From the NCBI GenBank assembly GCA_014860225.1, contig JACZKE010000060.1:186001-250000 (forward strand): 64,000 nucleotides of DNA. The letters are read 5' to 3'. Every line of letters starts with the position of its first letter. Within the stretch, counting starts at the first letter, position 1. The notes under the pieces are model-generated. The model was not told the DNA's origin and made no database searches. It worked only from the letters and a program-made list of their open reading frames with translations. Shown piece after piece: positions 46,463 through 55,146 of this stretch. The DNA is from Desulfuromonadales bacterium. Its GTDB lineage: Bacteria > Desulfobacterota > Desulfuromonadia > Desulfuromonadales > BM103. The position numbers and the translations under genes were made by a program.

Positions 46463-47578
46463 ATGTCAGAATTTTCGATTCAGCAAATGCTCAAGACAAT
46501 GGTGGAACAGGGAGCCTCAGACCTTCATATCACCACTGGCACGGCCCCGCAGATCCGCGTCAACGGCAAGATGATGCCGATGAATATGCGCGCTCTGTTG
46601 CCGACAGATACCAAGAATATCTGTTACAGCATCCTCACGGACTCTCAGAAGCGCAAATTTGAGGAGATCAACGAACTTGACTTCTCTTTCGGCGTCAAGG
46701 GCCTGGCCCGCTTCCGCGGCAATATTTTCGTGCAGCGGGGAGCCCTCGCTGGTGTCTTTCGTCTCATCCCCTACAAGTTCCTTTCCTTCGCCGAGCTCGG
46801 CTTGCCGCAGGTTATCAAAACAATATCCGGCAAATCGAACGGCCTGGTGCTGGTCACCGGTCCGACCGGTTCGGGCAAATCAACCACGCTGGCTTCAATC
46901 ATCGATTCGATTAACGCCGAACGTCACGAGCACATCGTGACGATCGAGGACCCGATCGAATATCTGCATCCGCACAAAAAATGTGTGGTCAACCAGCGTG
47001 AAGTCGGCTCCGATACCTTTTCGTTCAAGAACGCACTGAAATATATTCTCCGCCAGGATCCTGACGTCGTTCTGCTCGGCGAACTGCGTGATCTGGAAAC
47101 CATCGAGGCGGCGCTGACCATCGCTGAAACCGGCCATCTCTGCTTTGCCACCCTGCATACCAACGGCGCGGTGCAGACGATCAACCGGATCGTCGATGTT
47201 TTCCCGACTCACCAGCAGCAGCAGGTGCGTACCCAGCTTTCGTTCGTGCTGGAAGGTGTGCTCTCACAAACGCTGCTGACACGCATGGACGGCATCGGCC
47301 GAGTGCTTGCGCTCGAAATCATGGTGCCGAATACGGCCATTCGTGCCCTGATCCGTGACGACAAGATTCACCAGCTCTATTCGCAGATGCAGATGGGCCA
47401 GGAGAAGTATGGCATGCAGACGATGAACCAGAGTCTTTTCGCTTTGTATCACAGTAAAAAGATCTCGATGAATGATGCCATGTCCCGTTCACCCGACGTC
47501 GAAGAACTCAAAGAAATGATTGCCAATCCCGCAGCAGCTCTTAAACGTGGCGTTACATCGGGTGGAGCTAGAAGGTGA
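46463..47578 (+). CDS. pilT: Type IV pilus retraction ATPase PilT
   Basis: The 371-residue protein has Walker A GPTGSGKST at 133-141, the Asp box EDPIEYLH, Walker B DVVLLGELRD, the His box FATLHTNG and the PilT-specific C-terminal AIRALIRDDKIHQLYSQMQ (about 292-310), which separates it from PilB and PilU. It depolymerises pili for retraction. It sits between pilB and pilC as in Geobacter. After the stop lies a block of heptamer repeats before pilC. Confidence 0.96.
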   Translation: MSEFSIQQMLKTMVEQGASDLHITTGTAPQIRVNGKMMPMNMRALLPTDTKNICYSILTDSQKRKFEEINELDFSFGVKGLARFRGNIFVQRGALAGVFRLIPYKFLSFAELGLPQVIKTISGKSNGLVLVTGPTGSGKSTTLASIIDSINAERHEHIVTIEDPIEYLHPHKKCVVNQREVGSDTFSFKNALKYILRQDPDVVLLGELRDLETIEAALTIAETGHLCFATLHTNGAVQTINRIVDVFPTHQQQQVRTQLSFVLEGVLSQTLLTRMDGIGRVLALEIMVPNTAIRALIRDDKIHQLYSQMQMGQEKYGMQTMNQSLFALYHSKKISMNDAMSRSPDVEELKEMIANPAAALKRGVTSGGARR

Positions 47579-47580
47579 GG

Positions 47581-47640
47581 CTGGTGACTGGTGACTGGTG
47601 ACTGGTGACTGGTGACTGGTGACTGGTGACTGGTGACTGG
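47581..47640 (+). repeat. CTGGTGA heptamer tandem repeat between pilT and pilC
   Basis: The unit CTGGTGA is repeated about 8.5 times without error, bounded on both sides by GAAGGTGAGG. It lies 7 bp after the pilT gene-end block and about 58 bp before the pilC start, in non-coding DNA. Confidence 0.95.
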
Positions 47641-47698
47641 AAGGTGAGGGGTGTGATCAGGTCAAAGAAGATTTTCAACAACACCGAAGAGGTTGATC

Positions 47699-48916
47699 AT
47701 GGCTAAATTTGCTTGGGAAGGTAACACGAGGTCCGGTCAGGTTATGAAGGGGGAGATGGAAGCCCCCAGTATGGAGGCTGTCCAGGGGCAACTTCGCCGC
47801 CAGGGGATTGCTCCGGGGAAGATCAAGCAGCGTGGCAAAGGGCTTGATATGGACCTCACGATTCCCGGGTTTGAGCCAAAGGTCACGACCAGGGATCTGG
47901 TCATCTTTACCCGTCAGTTCGCCACCATGATTGATGCCGGCCTGCCGCTGGTGCAGTGCCTCGATATTCTGGGGAAGCAGCAGGACAACAAAACCTTTAA
48001 AAAGATCCTGGTTCAGGTCAAGGAGGATGTCGAGTCTGGCTCCACCTTCGCCGATGCCCTGAAAAAACACCCCAAAGCGTTCGACGAACTCTACGTCAAC
48101 CTGGTTGCGGCCGGCGAAATCGGCGGTATCCTCGATACCATTCTCAACCGGCTGGCGGCCTATATCGAAAAAGCGCTCAAATTGAAAAAACAGGTCAAGA
48201 GCGCCATGACTTATCCGACGACCATTATCGGCATTGCCATTGTAGTCATCTCGGTTATCCTGGTTTTCGTTATCCCCTCATTCGAAAAGATGTTCGCTGA
48301 TTTTGGCGGCGAGTTGCCGATGCCGACCCAGATTGTCATCAATATGAGTAACTTTATCCAGAGCTACATCCTGGTGATTATCGGTGGAGCCTTTGCCCTG
48401 GTCTGGATTCTTAAACGAATCTATAAAACACCACAGGGTCGTTTGCGTATGGACCAGCTTTTCCTGCGTCTGCCGGTCATGGGGGTCCTGGTCCGCAAGG
48501 TCGCCGTGGCCAAGTTCACGCGAACCCTCGGCACCATGATCTCCAGCGGCGTGCCGATTCTGGATGGTCTGGATATCGTTGCCAAGACCGCCGGCAACAA
48601 AGTTGTCGAAAACGCCATCTACCAGGTTGCCAGAAGCATCAGTGAAGGTAAAACGATTGCCGAGCCGCTGGAGAAGTCGGGGGTTTTCCCGCCGATGGTT
48701 TGCCAGATGATCGCTGTCGGCGAGCAGTCCGGTTCGATCGACACCATGCTGAATAAAATTGCCGACTTCTACGATGACGAAGTCGACGACGCGGTTGGTA
48801 ACCTGACAGCGATGATGGAGCCGATCCTGATGCTTTTCCTCGGGACCACCGTCGGTGGCCTCGTCATTGCCATGTATCTGCCAATCTTCAAGTTGGCTGG
48901 CACTGTCGGCGGTTGA
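47699..48916 (+). CDS. pilC: Type IV pilus inner membrane platform protein PilC
   Basis: The start is placed at ATG 47699 (MAKFAWEGNTRSGQ), the form usual for PilC/GspF. The 405-residue protein has two GspF domains: the first with FTRQFATMIDAGLPLVQCL and ELYVNLVAAGEIGG, the second with FTRTLGTMISSGVPILDGL and VCQMIAVGEQSGSIDTML. Three membrane segments (TIIGIAIVVISVILVFVIPS, LVIIGGAFALVWIL and the C-terminal LMLFLGTTVGGLVIAMYLPI) anchor it. It connects PilB and PilT action to the pilin pool. pilS begins 10 bp after its stop. Confidence 0.95.
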   Translation: MAKFAWEGNTRSGQVMKGEMEAPSMEAVQGQLRRQGIAPGKIKQRGKGLDMDLTIPGFEPKVTTRDLVIFTRQFATMIDAGLPLVQCLDILGKQQDNKTFKKILVQVKEDVESGSTFADALKKHPKAFDELYVNLVAAGEIGGILDTILNRLAAYIEKALKLKKQVKSAMTYPTTIIGIAIVVISVILVFVIPSFEKMFADFGGELPMPTQIVINMSNFIQSYILVIIGGAFALVWILKRIYKTPQGRLRMDQLFLRLPVMGVLVRKVAVAKFTRTLGTMISSGVPILDGLDIVAKTAGNKVVENAIYQVARSISEGKTIAEPLEKSGVFPPMVCQMIAVGEQSGSIDTMLNKIADFYDDEVDDAVGNLTAMMEPILMLFLGTTVGGLVIAMYLPIFKLAGTVGG

Positions 48917-48926
48917 TGATAACCTT

Positions 48927-50573
48927 ATGGCGGTAACGCCTGCGCAGAAATATTCTCATAACGTCCCGCGGCGATTGCTGTCGTGGTACCTTGCGGTTCG
49001 ACTGGTCGTGGCCTGCCTTTTCCTCGGCGGCACAATCCTCTATCAATTGCAGCAAGGTTCCTGGGCAGTTTCTGTCGCGGCCCGCTTTCTGACTTATCTC
49101 ACGCTTGTTTCGATTCTGCAGACCTTGCTCTCGGGCTTCATTCTCACCCGGATAAAGCGTTATCGCCACTTCGTCAACGTTCAGATCTGCTGGGACCTGC
49201 TCTTTATTGTCCTGGTCATCTATCTGACAGGTGGTGTCCACAGTCTCTATTCCTTTCTGTTTATCCTGGTGATCATCGGCGCCAGCGTCTTCCTGCCCAG
49301 ATCTCAGCTGCTGGTGGTTGCATCTGCTTCGTCTATTCTCTACGGCAGTCTTCTCGATCTGCAGTACTATGGTTACCTGCCTGTTTTTGTTGGTCAGTCA
49401 CTTTCGAAAGATCTGCAGCATTCCGACGTCTTCTATGCGGTCTTTCTGCATGTCGGCGCGTTCTTCCTGACCGCCCTGTTAAGTGGTGCTCTGGCAGAAA
49501 GGTTGCGCCGCAGCGAGGAAGCGCGGGAAAGACGCGAGATTGACTACGGTGAACTCGAGCGTCTCAACCAGGCGATTCTGACCAATATCAACAGTGGCCT
49601 GATGGTGGTCAATGCCGCAGGACGTATCCGCTCGTTTAATCATGCCGCCAGCAAAATCACCGGTTATCGCCTGGAAGACGTTTATAACCGTCCGATAGAA
49701 GCGATTTTTCCGGAGTTCGACTCTTTCGACCCTGTGTCTCTGGAAGGCGTCGATCGCGGTGAAATGCAGTATCGTCGCAGCGAAGCAGAAACACTCATCC
49801 TGGGTTACTCTGCCAGTCGGGTTGTGGACCGGAATGACACCAGCCTCGGACTGCTGATTGCGTTCCAGGATCTGACCGAATTCAAGGAGCTCGAGGGTCA
49901 GCTGCAACGCGCCGATCGCCTGGCTGCCGTCGGACGGCTCGCCTCCGGCATGGCTCACGAAATCCGTAACCCGCTGGCGTCGATCAGCGGATCGGTGCAG
50001 CTTCTTCTGGAGGACGATAAAGTCAACGCCGAAGACCGGCGGCTGATGAACATTGTCATCAAGGAGGCAGATCGTTTAAGCTTGTTGCTCAGCGATTTCC
50101 TCACGTTTGCCCGACCGGCGCCGCTGCAGATAGAATCGATCGATGTTGCTTCACTGCTTGATGAATTGATTGCGCTTTTGAACGCCAGCGGCCAGTTCCA
50201 GAATGTGATCATTGAAAAAGCGTATCACGGACCGAATCGCATGAACGTCGATCCCCAGAAGATGCACCAGGTCTTGTGGGACCTGCTTCTCAATGCCGGT
50301 GAGGCAGCAAGCCCCGCAGGCAGGATACGTGTCGAAATCAACGGTGGACAGGGCGAGATCATTATTGAGGATACCGGCTCAGGGATTGCCGAAGCGGATC
50401 GGGATAAATTGTTCGAGCCCTTTTACACCACCAAAGACACTGGCACGGGGCTGGGTTTGGCCAACGCCTATGCAAACATAGGGGCGCACCGGGGGCGGAT
50501 TACCGTTGAATCCGGCAGTCTTGGTGGTGCCAGGTTTATTATTGAGCTCCCCGATCAATGCCGGGTGGTTTAG
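48927..50573 (+). CDS. pilS: Pilus sensor histidine kinase PilS
   Basis: The start is ATG 48927; a longer frame would overlap pilC. The 548-residue kinase has about six N-terminal membrane segments (up to ~residue 190), a PAS domain (LTNINSGLMVVNAAGRIRSF, ITGYRLEDVYN), and a HisKA domain with H344 in [15 protein letters not shown]. The ATP-binding boxes are LLLNAGEA, DTGSGIAEAD and GTGLGLANAYA. In Pseudomonas and Geobacter PilS senses pilin levels in the membrane and controls PilR. It is directly upstream of pilR with a 40-bp gap. Confidence 0.95.
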   Translation: MAVTPAQKYSHNVPRRLLSWYLAVRLVVACLFLGGTILYQLQQGSWAVSVAARFLTYLTLVSILQTLLSGFILTRIKRYRHFVNVQICWDLLFIVLVIYLTGGVHSLYSFLFILVIIGASVFLPRSQLLVVASASSILYGSLLDLQYYGYLPVFVGQSLSKDLQHSDVFYAVFLHVGAFFLTALLSGALAERLRRSEEARERREIDYGELERLNQAILTNINSGLMVVNAAGRIRSFNHAASKITGYRLEDVYNRPIEAIFPEFDSFDPVSLEGVDRGEMQYRRSEAETLILGYSASRVVDRNDTSLGLLIAFQDLTEFKELEGQLQRADRLAAVGRLASGMAHEIRNPLASISGSVQLLLEDDKVNAEDRRLMNIVIKEADRLSLLLSDFLTFARPAPLQIESIDVASLLDELIALLNASGQFQNVIIEKAYHGPNRMNVDPQKMHQVLWDLLLNAGEAASPAGRIRVEINGGQGEIIIEDTGSGIAEADRDKLFEPFYTTKDTGTGLGLANAYANIGAHRGRITVESGSLGGARFIIELPDQCRVV

Positions 50574-50613
50574 GGGACTCAGGGATCTATACATTTCGAA
50601 GGAGTTTTTGCAA

Positions 50614-52020
50614 ATGACTGCCGTACCGAATAAATATCGCATTTTGATTGTCGATGACGAAGAAAGCATGCGCGATTTTCTGAGCATCATGCTGCACCGC
50701 GAAGGCTATCAGGTCGATACGGCCGTTAATGGCGCCCAGGCGGTCAATCATTTGCGTGAGCATAGTTACGACCTGGTGATCTCCGATATCAAAATGCCGC
50801 GTATGACCGGTCTGGAGCTGCTCGCACATATCAAGCAGCGCACGCCGGAAACGGTGGTGCTGATGGTCACCGCATTTTCGTCGACGGATGAGGCCGTCGA
50901 TGCCATGAAGCAGGGGGCCTACGATTACATCACCAAGCCGTTCAGGAATGAAGAGATCCGCCTGATCGTCAAGAATGCTCTGGAGCGGCGTGAACTGCGT
51001 CAGGAAAACCAGGCTCTCAAGGAGGAGCTGGGCAAGCGCTTCTCTTTCGAAGGGCTAATCGGCAAATCAAAGGCCATGCAGGATGTGTTCACCATGGTCA
51101 AGAAGGTTGCGGCAAGCCCGGTCAAGGTCCTGGTCACGGGTGAATCCGGGACCGGCAAGGAGCTTGTGGCCAGGGCCATTCACTACAACAGTGATCGCCG
51201 CGAGGGGCCTTTCGTACCGATCAACTGTGGAGCCATCCCGGAAAATCTGCTCGAGAGTGAACTTTTCGGCCATGAAAAGGGTGCATTTACCGGCGCCATC
51301 CGGCAGAAGCCGGGTCTGTTCGAAACCGCAGCGAATGGCACGGTCTTCCTCGATGAGATCGGTGAACTGCCTCCCCTGATGCAGGTCAAATTGCTGCGCG
51401 TGCTGCAGGAGAATGAATTTCGCCGGGTCGGCGGTACCAAAAACATTCAGACCGATGTGCGGGTGCTGGCGGCGACCAACCGTCATCTCGAAGATGCCGT
51501 TGCCTCCGGCAGCTTCCGTGAAGACCTGTATTATCGCTTCAACGTCATCCGCGTCGATCTGCCGCCGCTGCGTCAGCGTCGCGAGGATATTCCGGTGATG
51601 ATCGACTTTTTCTGGGAGCGATTTACCGGGCAGCAGGGGGTCAAGGTCTCTGAAGATGCCATGCGCCGCCTGATCGACTACCAGTGGCCGGGCAACGTTC
51701 GCGAACTGGAGAATGTCATCGAGCGGGCCACGGTCCTGGGTCGAGAAGGTGAAATCACCCTCGATTGTCTGCCGCCCAACCTGGTGACCGGCATGGCCTC
51801 TACAGTGACGCCTCTCACCGATATCCCCGACTCCGGCATGGATCTCGATGCCTATCTTGGCGAGATAGAAAAAGAGATTCTGCTGAAGGCGCTGGTGCGG
51901 ACCGGTGGTGTGCGCAAGAGCGCCGCGGGACTGCTCGGCATCACCTTTCGTTCGATCCGTTATCGGCTTGCCAAGTTTGGGTTGGGGGATGAGGATAATG
52001 GGGAGAATGGTGAGGAGTAA
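50614..52020 (+). CDS. pilR: Sigma-54-dependent pilus regulator PilR
   Basis: ATG 50614 has AAGGAG upstream. The 468-residue regulator has a receiver domain with D58 (LVISDIKMPR) and K (YITKPF), an AAA+ domain with Walker A GESGTGKE at about 176, GAFTGA near 226 and DEIGELPPLMQVKLL, and a C-terminal Fis-type helix-turn-helix (GGVRKSAAGLLGITFRSIRY). It activates the sigma-54 promoter of pilA, found here 3.1 kb downstream. Normally pilA follows closely; here an R3 repeat and a toxin-antitoxin module separate them. Confidence 0.95.
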   Translation: MTAVPNKYRILIVDDEESMRDFLSIMLHREGYQVDTAVNGAQAVNHLREHSYDLVISDIKMPRMTGLELLAHIKQRTPETVVLMVTAFSSTDEAVDAMKQGAYDYITKPFRNEEIRLIVKNALERRELRQENQALKEELGKRFSFEGLIGKSKAMQDVFTMVKKVAASPVKVLVTGESGTGKELVARAIHYNSDRREGPFVPINCGAIPENLLESELFGHEKGAFTGAIRQKPGLFETAANGTVFLDEIGELPPLMQVKLLRVLQENEFRRVGGTKNIQTDVRVLAATNRHLEDAVASGSFREDLYYRFNVIRVDLPPLRQRREDIPVMIDFFWERFTGQQGVKVSEDAMRRLIDYQWPGNVRELENVIERATVLGREGEITLDCLPPNLVTGMASTVTPLTDIPDSGMDLDAYLGEIEKEILLKALVRTGGVRKSAAGLLGITFRSIRYRLAKFGLGDEDNGENGEE

Positions 52021-52044
52021 ATGGTTGGTATGGTAGCTGTAAAT

Positions 52045-52627
52045 CTTAGAACCGGCGGGTCCAGCCTTCGCCAAGGCTACGGCACGACAAGCGCGTCCCG
52101 CCAGACGCCATACTTTTTTTGCAAGCGCCAAAAAAAAGTATGCAAAAAATGGCTTTCTCCTGCCCGCCGTCGCTCTTCGAGCTATGGCGGACAAGCTCTG
52201 GGCACTTCTTGCTCAGAGATTTATGGAGGTTAATGGCGGCATAGCACAAGACATGGGTCGCAGCTGTTAATGCTGGGGCCTATTTTTACGGCCACGTTGC
52301 TTTGGTGGATGACTTCGAGTTTTAAACCTTTAATCTTCCCCATTCGGGAACAGCTCCTGTAAACCAGCGCAAGATTCAACAGCGACGCGGCTATTCGCCG
52401 ACAGAACTATTTATTGACGCGGGGGCCGATAACACAGGCCCCCTTTTTTCGTTGCTGAACAGCACCCTGTCGCTCCCATGAACCCTGATAATTGACATTA
52501 CAGATAACTTCGCGCAAGAAATGCTCCATGCCATGGCCGCCGTTTTCTTTGCTGACTTTCTTTTCGGCGGGATAAAAAGAAAGCCAGGCGGGTGCAGGGT
52601 GCAGCGCCTGCGGTTCTGCTTTTTGCT
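52045..52627 (+). repeat. R3 dispersed repeat, full copy (plus orientation)
   Basis: The ~580-bp copy starts CTTAGAACCGGCGGGTCCAG and ends GGGTGCAGCGCCTGCGG. It matches the reverse complement of 34187-34712 through several long identical blocks. Inner structure includes the inverted pair CATACTTTTTTTGCAAGCGC / AAAAAAAAGTATG, the hairpin GGCC...GGCC around 52275, GCGGCTATTCGCCG and a strong terminator at 52421-52449. It fills the gap after pilR; a second partial start of R3 (ACACCGACGGGTCCAGCC) follows at about 52656. Confidence 0.8.
52421..52449 (+). terminator. Intrinsic terminator inside the R3 repeat
   Basis: GGGGGCC and GGCCCCC form a perfect stem around GATAACACA, followed by six T. It would end pilS-pilR transcription here. 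The same hairpin is in the 34-kb copy. Confidence 0.85.
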
Positions 52628-52649
52628 ATGAAGCTTATATAAGAATCAA

Positions 52650-52758
52650 AATCTTAACACCGACGGGTCCAGCCTTCGCCAGGGCTACGGCACGGCAAGC
52701 GCCTCCCACCAAACCCCTGCGCAATTTTGCAAAATCCTATAGGTTACAGGGTACTAGA
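52650..52758 (+). repeat. R3 repeat, 5'-end fragment
   Basis: AATCTTAACACCGACGGGTC, CAGCCTTCGCCAGGGCTACG and GCACGGCAAGCGC repeat the start of the R3 copy at 52045. The element breaks off before the inner hairpins, just upstream of the toxin-antitoxin promoter region. Confidence 0.65.
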
Positions 52759-52783
52759 TTGACCTCCACCGGGCCTTATGGTA

Positions 52784-52816
52784 CACATAAAGTTACAAAA
52801 ACAATTACTTTGTGTG
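52784..52816. promoter_or_regulatory. Inverted repeat, candidate AbiEi operator
   Basis: CACATAAAGT (52784-52793) and ACTTTGTGTG (52807-52816) are inverted copies (9 of 10 match) spaced by 13 bp, ending 9 bp before the antitoxin ATG. A TTGACC lies at 52759. AbiEi antitoxins are known to repress their own promoter by binding such repeats. Confidence 0.5.
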
Positions 52817-52825
52817 GACCTTTCA

Positions 52826-53374
52826 ATGCAACCGATCAAGAGATTGAACCAGCTTCTCGAACGCTTTGCCAGCGCTGAACATTATCTGTTTGCACTGGAC
52901 GATTTACGCTGTGCCTTGCCGGATGTCACCCCGGGGGCATTCAAGGCGTTGTTGAGCCGGGCGGAGAAGTCCGGGTTGTTAAAAAGAGTCTGCAAGGGCA
53001 TCTACCTTTATCCCCGGGTGCCTTACCCGGCCGGGCGGGTGCTGTTGCACGCGGCTGCGCGGTTGCGAGCCGATGGGTTTAATTACCTGAGCCTCGAAAC
53101 GGTGCTGAGCGACGCCGGCGTCATTTCGCAGATTCCGTTGAACTGGGTTACCCTGATGTCATCGGGGCGCAGCCATGTCGTAAACTGCGGTGACTTCGGG
53201 CATATCGAATTTATCCATACCAAGCGGCGGCCGACAGAGGTCGCGGCGCACCTGAGCTATGATCCTGATTGTCACCTCTGGCGGGCCTCGGTGGCGCTAG
53301 CCCTGCAAGATATGAAATTGACCCGTCGCAGCACCGATCTGATTGATTGGAGTACGGTTGATGAGCTTATTTGA
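52826..53374 (+). CDS. abiEi: AbiEi-family antitoxin
   Basis: The ATG at 52826 is preferred because the family normally begins just before the winged helix (IKRLNQLLERFASAEHYLFA); an earlier in-frame start would overlap the inverted-repeat operator. The ~182-residue protein has an N-terminal winged helix (LLSRAEKSGLLKRVCKGIYLYP) and a C-terminal domain (NYLSLETVLSDAGVI, HLSYDPDCHLWRASVALAL) like type IV antitoxin AbiEi. It represses the operon and neutralises AbiEii without binding it directly. The toxin start overlaps its last 14 bp. Confidence 0.85.
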   Translation: MQPIKRLNQLLERFASAEHYLFALDDLRCALPDVTPGAFKALLSRAEKSGLLKRVCKGIYLYPRVPYPAGRVLLHAAARLRADGFNYLSLETVLSDAGVISQIPLNWVTLMSSGRSHVVNCGDFGHIEFIHTKRRPTEVAAHLSYDPDCHLWRASVALALQDMKLTRRSTDLIDWSTVDELI

Positions 53375-54230
53375 CCAACTTGTCGATGAAGCGCTGCGCA
53401 GTCTGCCGCAGTTTGCGCCGCTGCGTACGGTGGTTGAAAAAGAACTGTTGCATCATGATATTCTGCGGGAGATGGGCCATGCCGGATTTCTCCGTAATCT
53501 GACCTTTATCGGCGGCACCTGCCTGCGAGCCTGCTACGGGTCGCAGCGTCTGAGTGAAGATCTCGACTTCACTGGCGGTTCCAGTTTTGCCAAAGAGGCA
53601 TTGTCGGATCTCGGCAAAGTCCTTGTTGAACGTCTCGAGGTAAAATACGGCTTGCCAATCGAGGTCAGTGCACCTTGCCGCGAAGAGGGGAATGTTGATA
53701 CCTGGAAGGTGCGGCTGGTGACGCGTCCGGAGCGCAAACATCTGCCGGCACAACGCATCAACATCGATATCTGCTCGCTCCCCAGCCACGATCGGCGCCC
53801 GATGATGCTGCGCAATCATTATGCTGTTGACATGGGGACCGCTGGGTTGATTCTGCAAGCGCAGAGTCGTGAAGAAATCTTCGCCGATAAAGTGGTCGCC
53901 CTGGCTTTGCGCCCCAACCGCATCAAGAACCGCGATTTATGGGACATCGTCTGGCTGTATCAGCAGGGAGTCATTTTGCCGCCGGAGCTGGTGCTGCGCA
54001 AAGTTGCCGACCGTCGACTGGATCTCGGCGGATTCCTGCAGCAGTTGCAGCAGCGCCAGGATTTTTTGCAGGCGGACCCTGTCTGCCGGAAGGATTTTTT
54101 GCACGAAATGCGCCGTTTTCTGCCGCCATCGCTCATTAGCGAAACCCTCGAGCAGCCCGATTTTTGGACGTTTCTCGTCAACCTGGTTGTCGATCGCTGC
54201 GAGCAGGTGCGACAGGAGGCTGGAGGCTAA
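53361..54230 (+). CDS. abiEii: AbiEii-family nucleotidyltransferase toxin
   Basis: ATG 53361 overlaps the antitoxin gene by 14 bp. The 289-residue protein has the nucleotidyltransferase signature GGTCLRACYGSQRLSEDLDF (GS...DxD) and the family motif EEIFADKVVALALRPNRIKN followed by RDLWDIVWL. AbiEii toxins use NTPs to modify and block tRNA or other targets, causing growth arrest on phage infection. The catalytic residues look intact. The last codons run into a TTGGAGG tandem repeat. Confidence 0.87.
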   Translation: MSLFDQLVDEALRSLPQFAPLRTVVEKELLHHDILREMGHAGFLRNLTFIGGTCLRACYGSQRLSEDLDFTGGSSFAKEALSDLGKVLVERLEVKYGLPIEVSAPCREEGNVDTWKVRLVTRPERKHLPAQRINIDICSLPSHDRRPMMLRNHYAVDMGTAGLILQAQSREEIFADKVVALALRPNRIKNRDLWDIVWLYQQGVILPPELVLRKVADRRLDLGGFLQQLQQRQDFLQADPVCRKDFLHEMRRFLPPSLISETLEQPDFWTFLVNLVVDRCEQVRQEAGG

Positions 54231-54235
54231 GGGCT

Positions 54236-54267
54236 GGAGGTTGGAGGTTGGAGGTTGGAGGTTGGAG
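54236..54267 (+). repeat. TTGGAGG heptamer tandem repeat
   Basis: About four and a half copies of TTGGAGG follow the toxin stop codon, in non-coding DNA. Confidence 0.9.
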
Positions 54268-54332
54268 GTGCCATGCTTTTGCAAGTTTAAACCATCGCCA
54301 ATAGTTACTGTACAGAAGTCTGTTGTCATCAC

Positions 54333-54516
54333 ATGCCGTTTTCTTTGCTGACTTTCTTTTCGGCAGGATAAAATGAAAGCCAGGCGGGTGCAGGGCGCAG
54401 CGCCTGCGACCTTGCTTTTGCAGTAAAACTCAGGAATTACATGAGAATCAAAACCTAAGCAGCGGCGGGTCGTGCTTGCCAAACCATAGCCTTGGCGAAG
54501 GCTGGTCCCACCAGAC
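54333..54516 (+). repeat. R3 repeat, 3'-end plus next-unit start
   Basis: GCCGTTTTCTTTGCTGACTT, CTTTTCGGCAGGATAAAATG and GGCGGGTGCAGGGCGCAGCG match the end of the R3 copy at 52550-52620; the following AGAATCAAAACCTAAGCAGC and GGCGGGTC match the start of another unit. With the copy at 52045-52758 it brackets the abiE module. The remaining ~150 bp to the DUF2442 gene hold nothing I recognise. Confidence 0.7.
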
Positions 54517-54666
54517 GCAATTTATAATTCTCATCTCTCACTCCTCACGTTACCATTTGACTTCCACTTCTCGGGTCGATAAACTTTCAACTCTTAGTCG
54601 ATTGGGAGCTTGCAGTCAGTGGGCAGCGCCCTTTCCCAATAGCGCCCCTCCATTAGGAGCGGAATC

Positions 54667-54936
54667 ATGTGCTTAGTTGTTCGTGTCGTTCCACATGAAA
54701 ATTATCGACTCGAGATTGAGTTCAATAATGGAGAGGTCCGATTCTTTGATGGCTCTCCTTATCTGAACAAAGGGATATTCTCGCAGCTGTATGACAAAGC
54801 ATTGTTTGCTCGTGCCTTTGTGGCGTATGACACAGTATGCTGGCCAGGTGAATTGGATATCGCCCCAGAAACTCTTTATTCCCTGTCTGTCCCAGAGAAT
54901 GGCAGCGCAACAGAACATTCCCAGGAAAGAAGGTAG
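54667..54936 (+). CDS. DUF2442-domain protein
   Basis: The 89-residue protein fits the DUF2442 family: VVPHENYRLEIEFNNGEVRF, PYLNKGIFSQLYDK, and FVAYDTVCWPGELDIAPETL. Such proteins are often paired with a DUF4160 gene and have been suggested to act in toxin-antitoxin-like modules, but no function is proven. Here no DUF4160 partner is seen within the window; upstream is the AbiE module and downstream the pilA promoter. GGAGCGGA precedes the ATG. Confidence 0.82.
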   Translation: MCLVVRVVPHENYRLEIEFNNGEVRFFDGSPYLNKGIFSQLYDKALFARAFVAYDTVCWPGELDIAPETLYSLSVPENGSATEHSQERR

Positions 54937-55035
54937 TTTTTACCCTGTCCGCTTTTATCAGATCTTATCTGCGGCCAACTCCGCCATCACTTGCCACCCC
55001 TCACCCCACCCACACTTAAACAGAGTGACCAAATT

Positions 55036-55061
55036 TGTCACCACAACTGTCGAACTGTGTC
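55036..55061 (+). promoter_or_regulatory. Candidate PilR binding sites upstream of pilA
   Basis: TGTC occurs three times in 26 bp (55036, 55048, 55058), within CTGTCG and GTGTCTG. PilR of Pseudomonas recognises C/GTGTC repeats. The cluster lies about 85-110 bp upstream of the sigma-54 promoter, a normal enhancer distance. Confidence 0.45.
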
Positions 55062-55146
55062 TGTGATCGAAATAATTCTTTGCACTTTTCCCGCTAGAAT
55101 CAAGGCGAAACGCCATTTTTGCCGGTGTTAGCGTTCTCTTAGTTGT

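Noticed and set aside
47581-47640. Regular repeats as a CRISPR array
   Set aside because: The units are 7 bp and contiguous with no spacers, and no cas genes are near.
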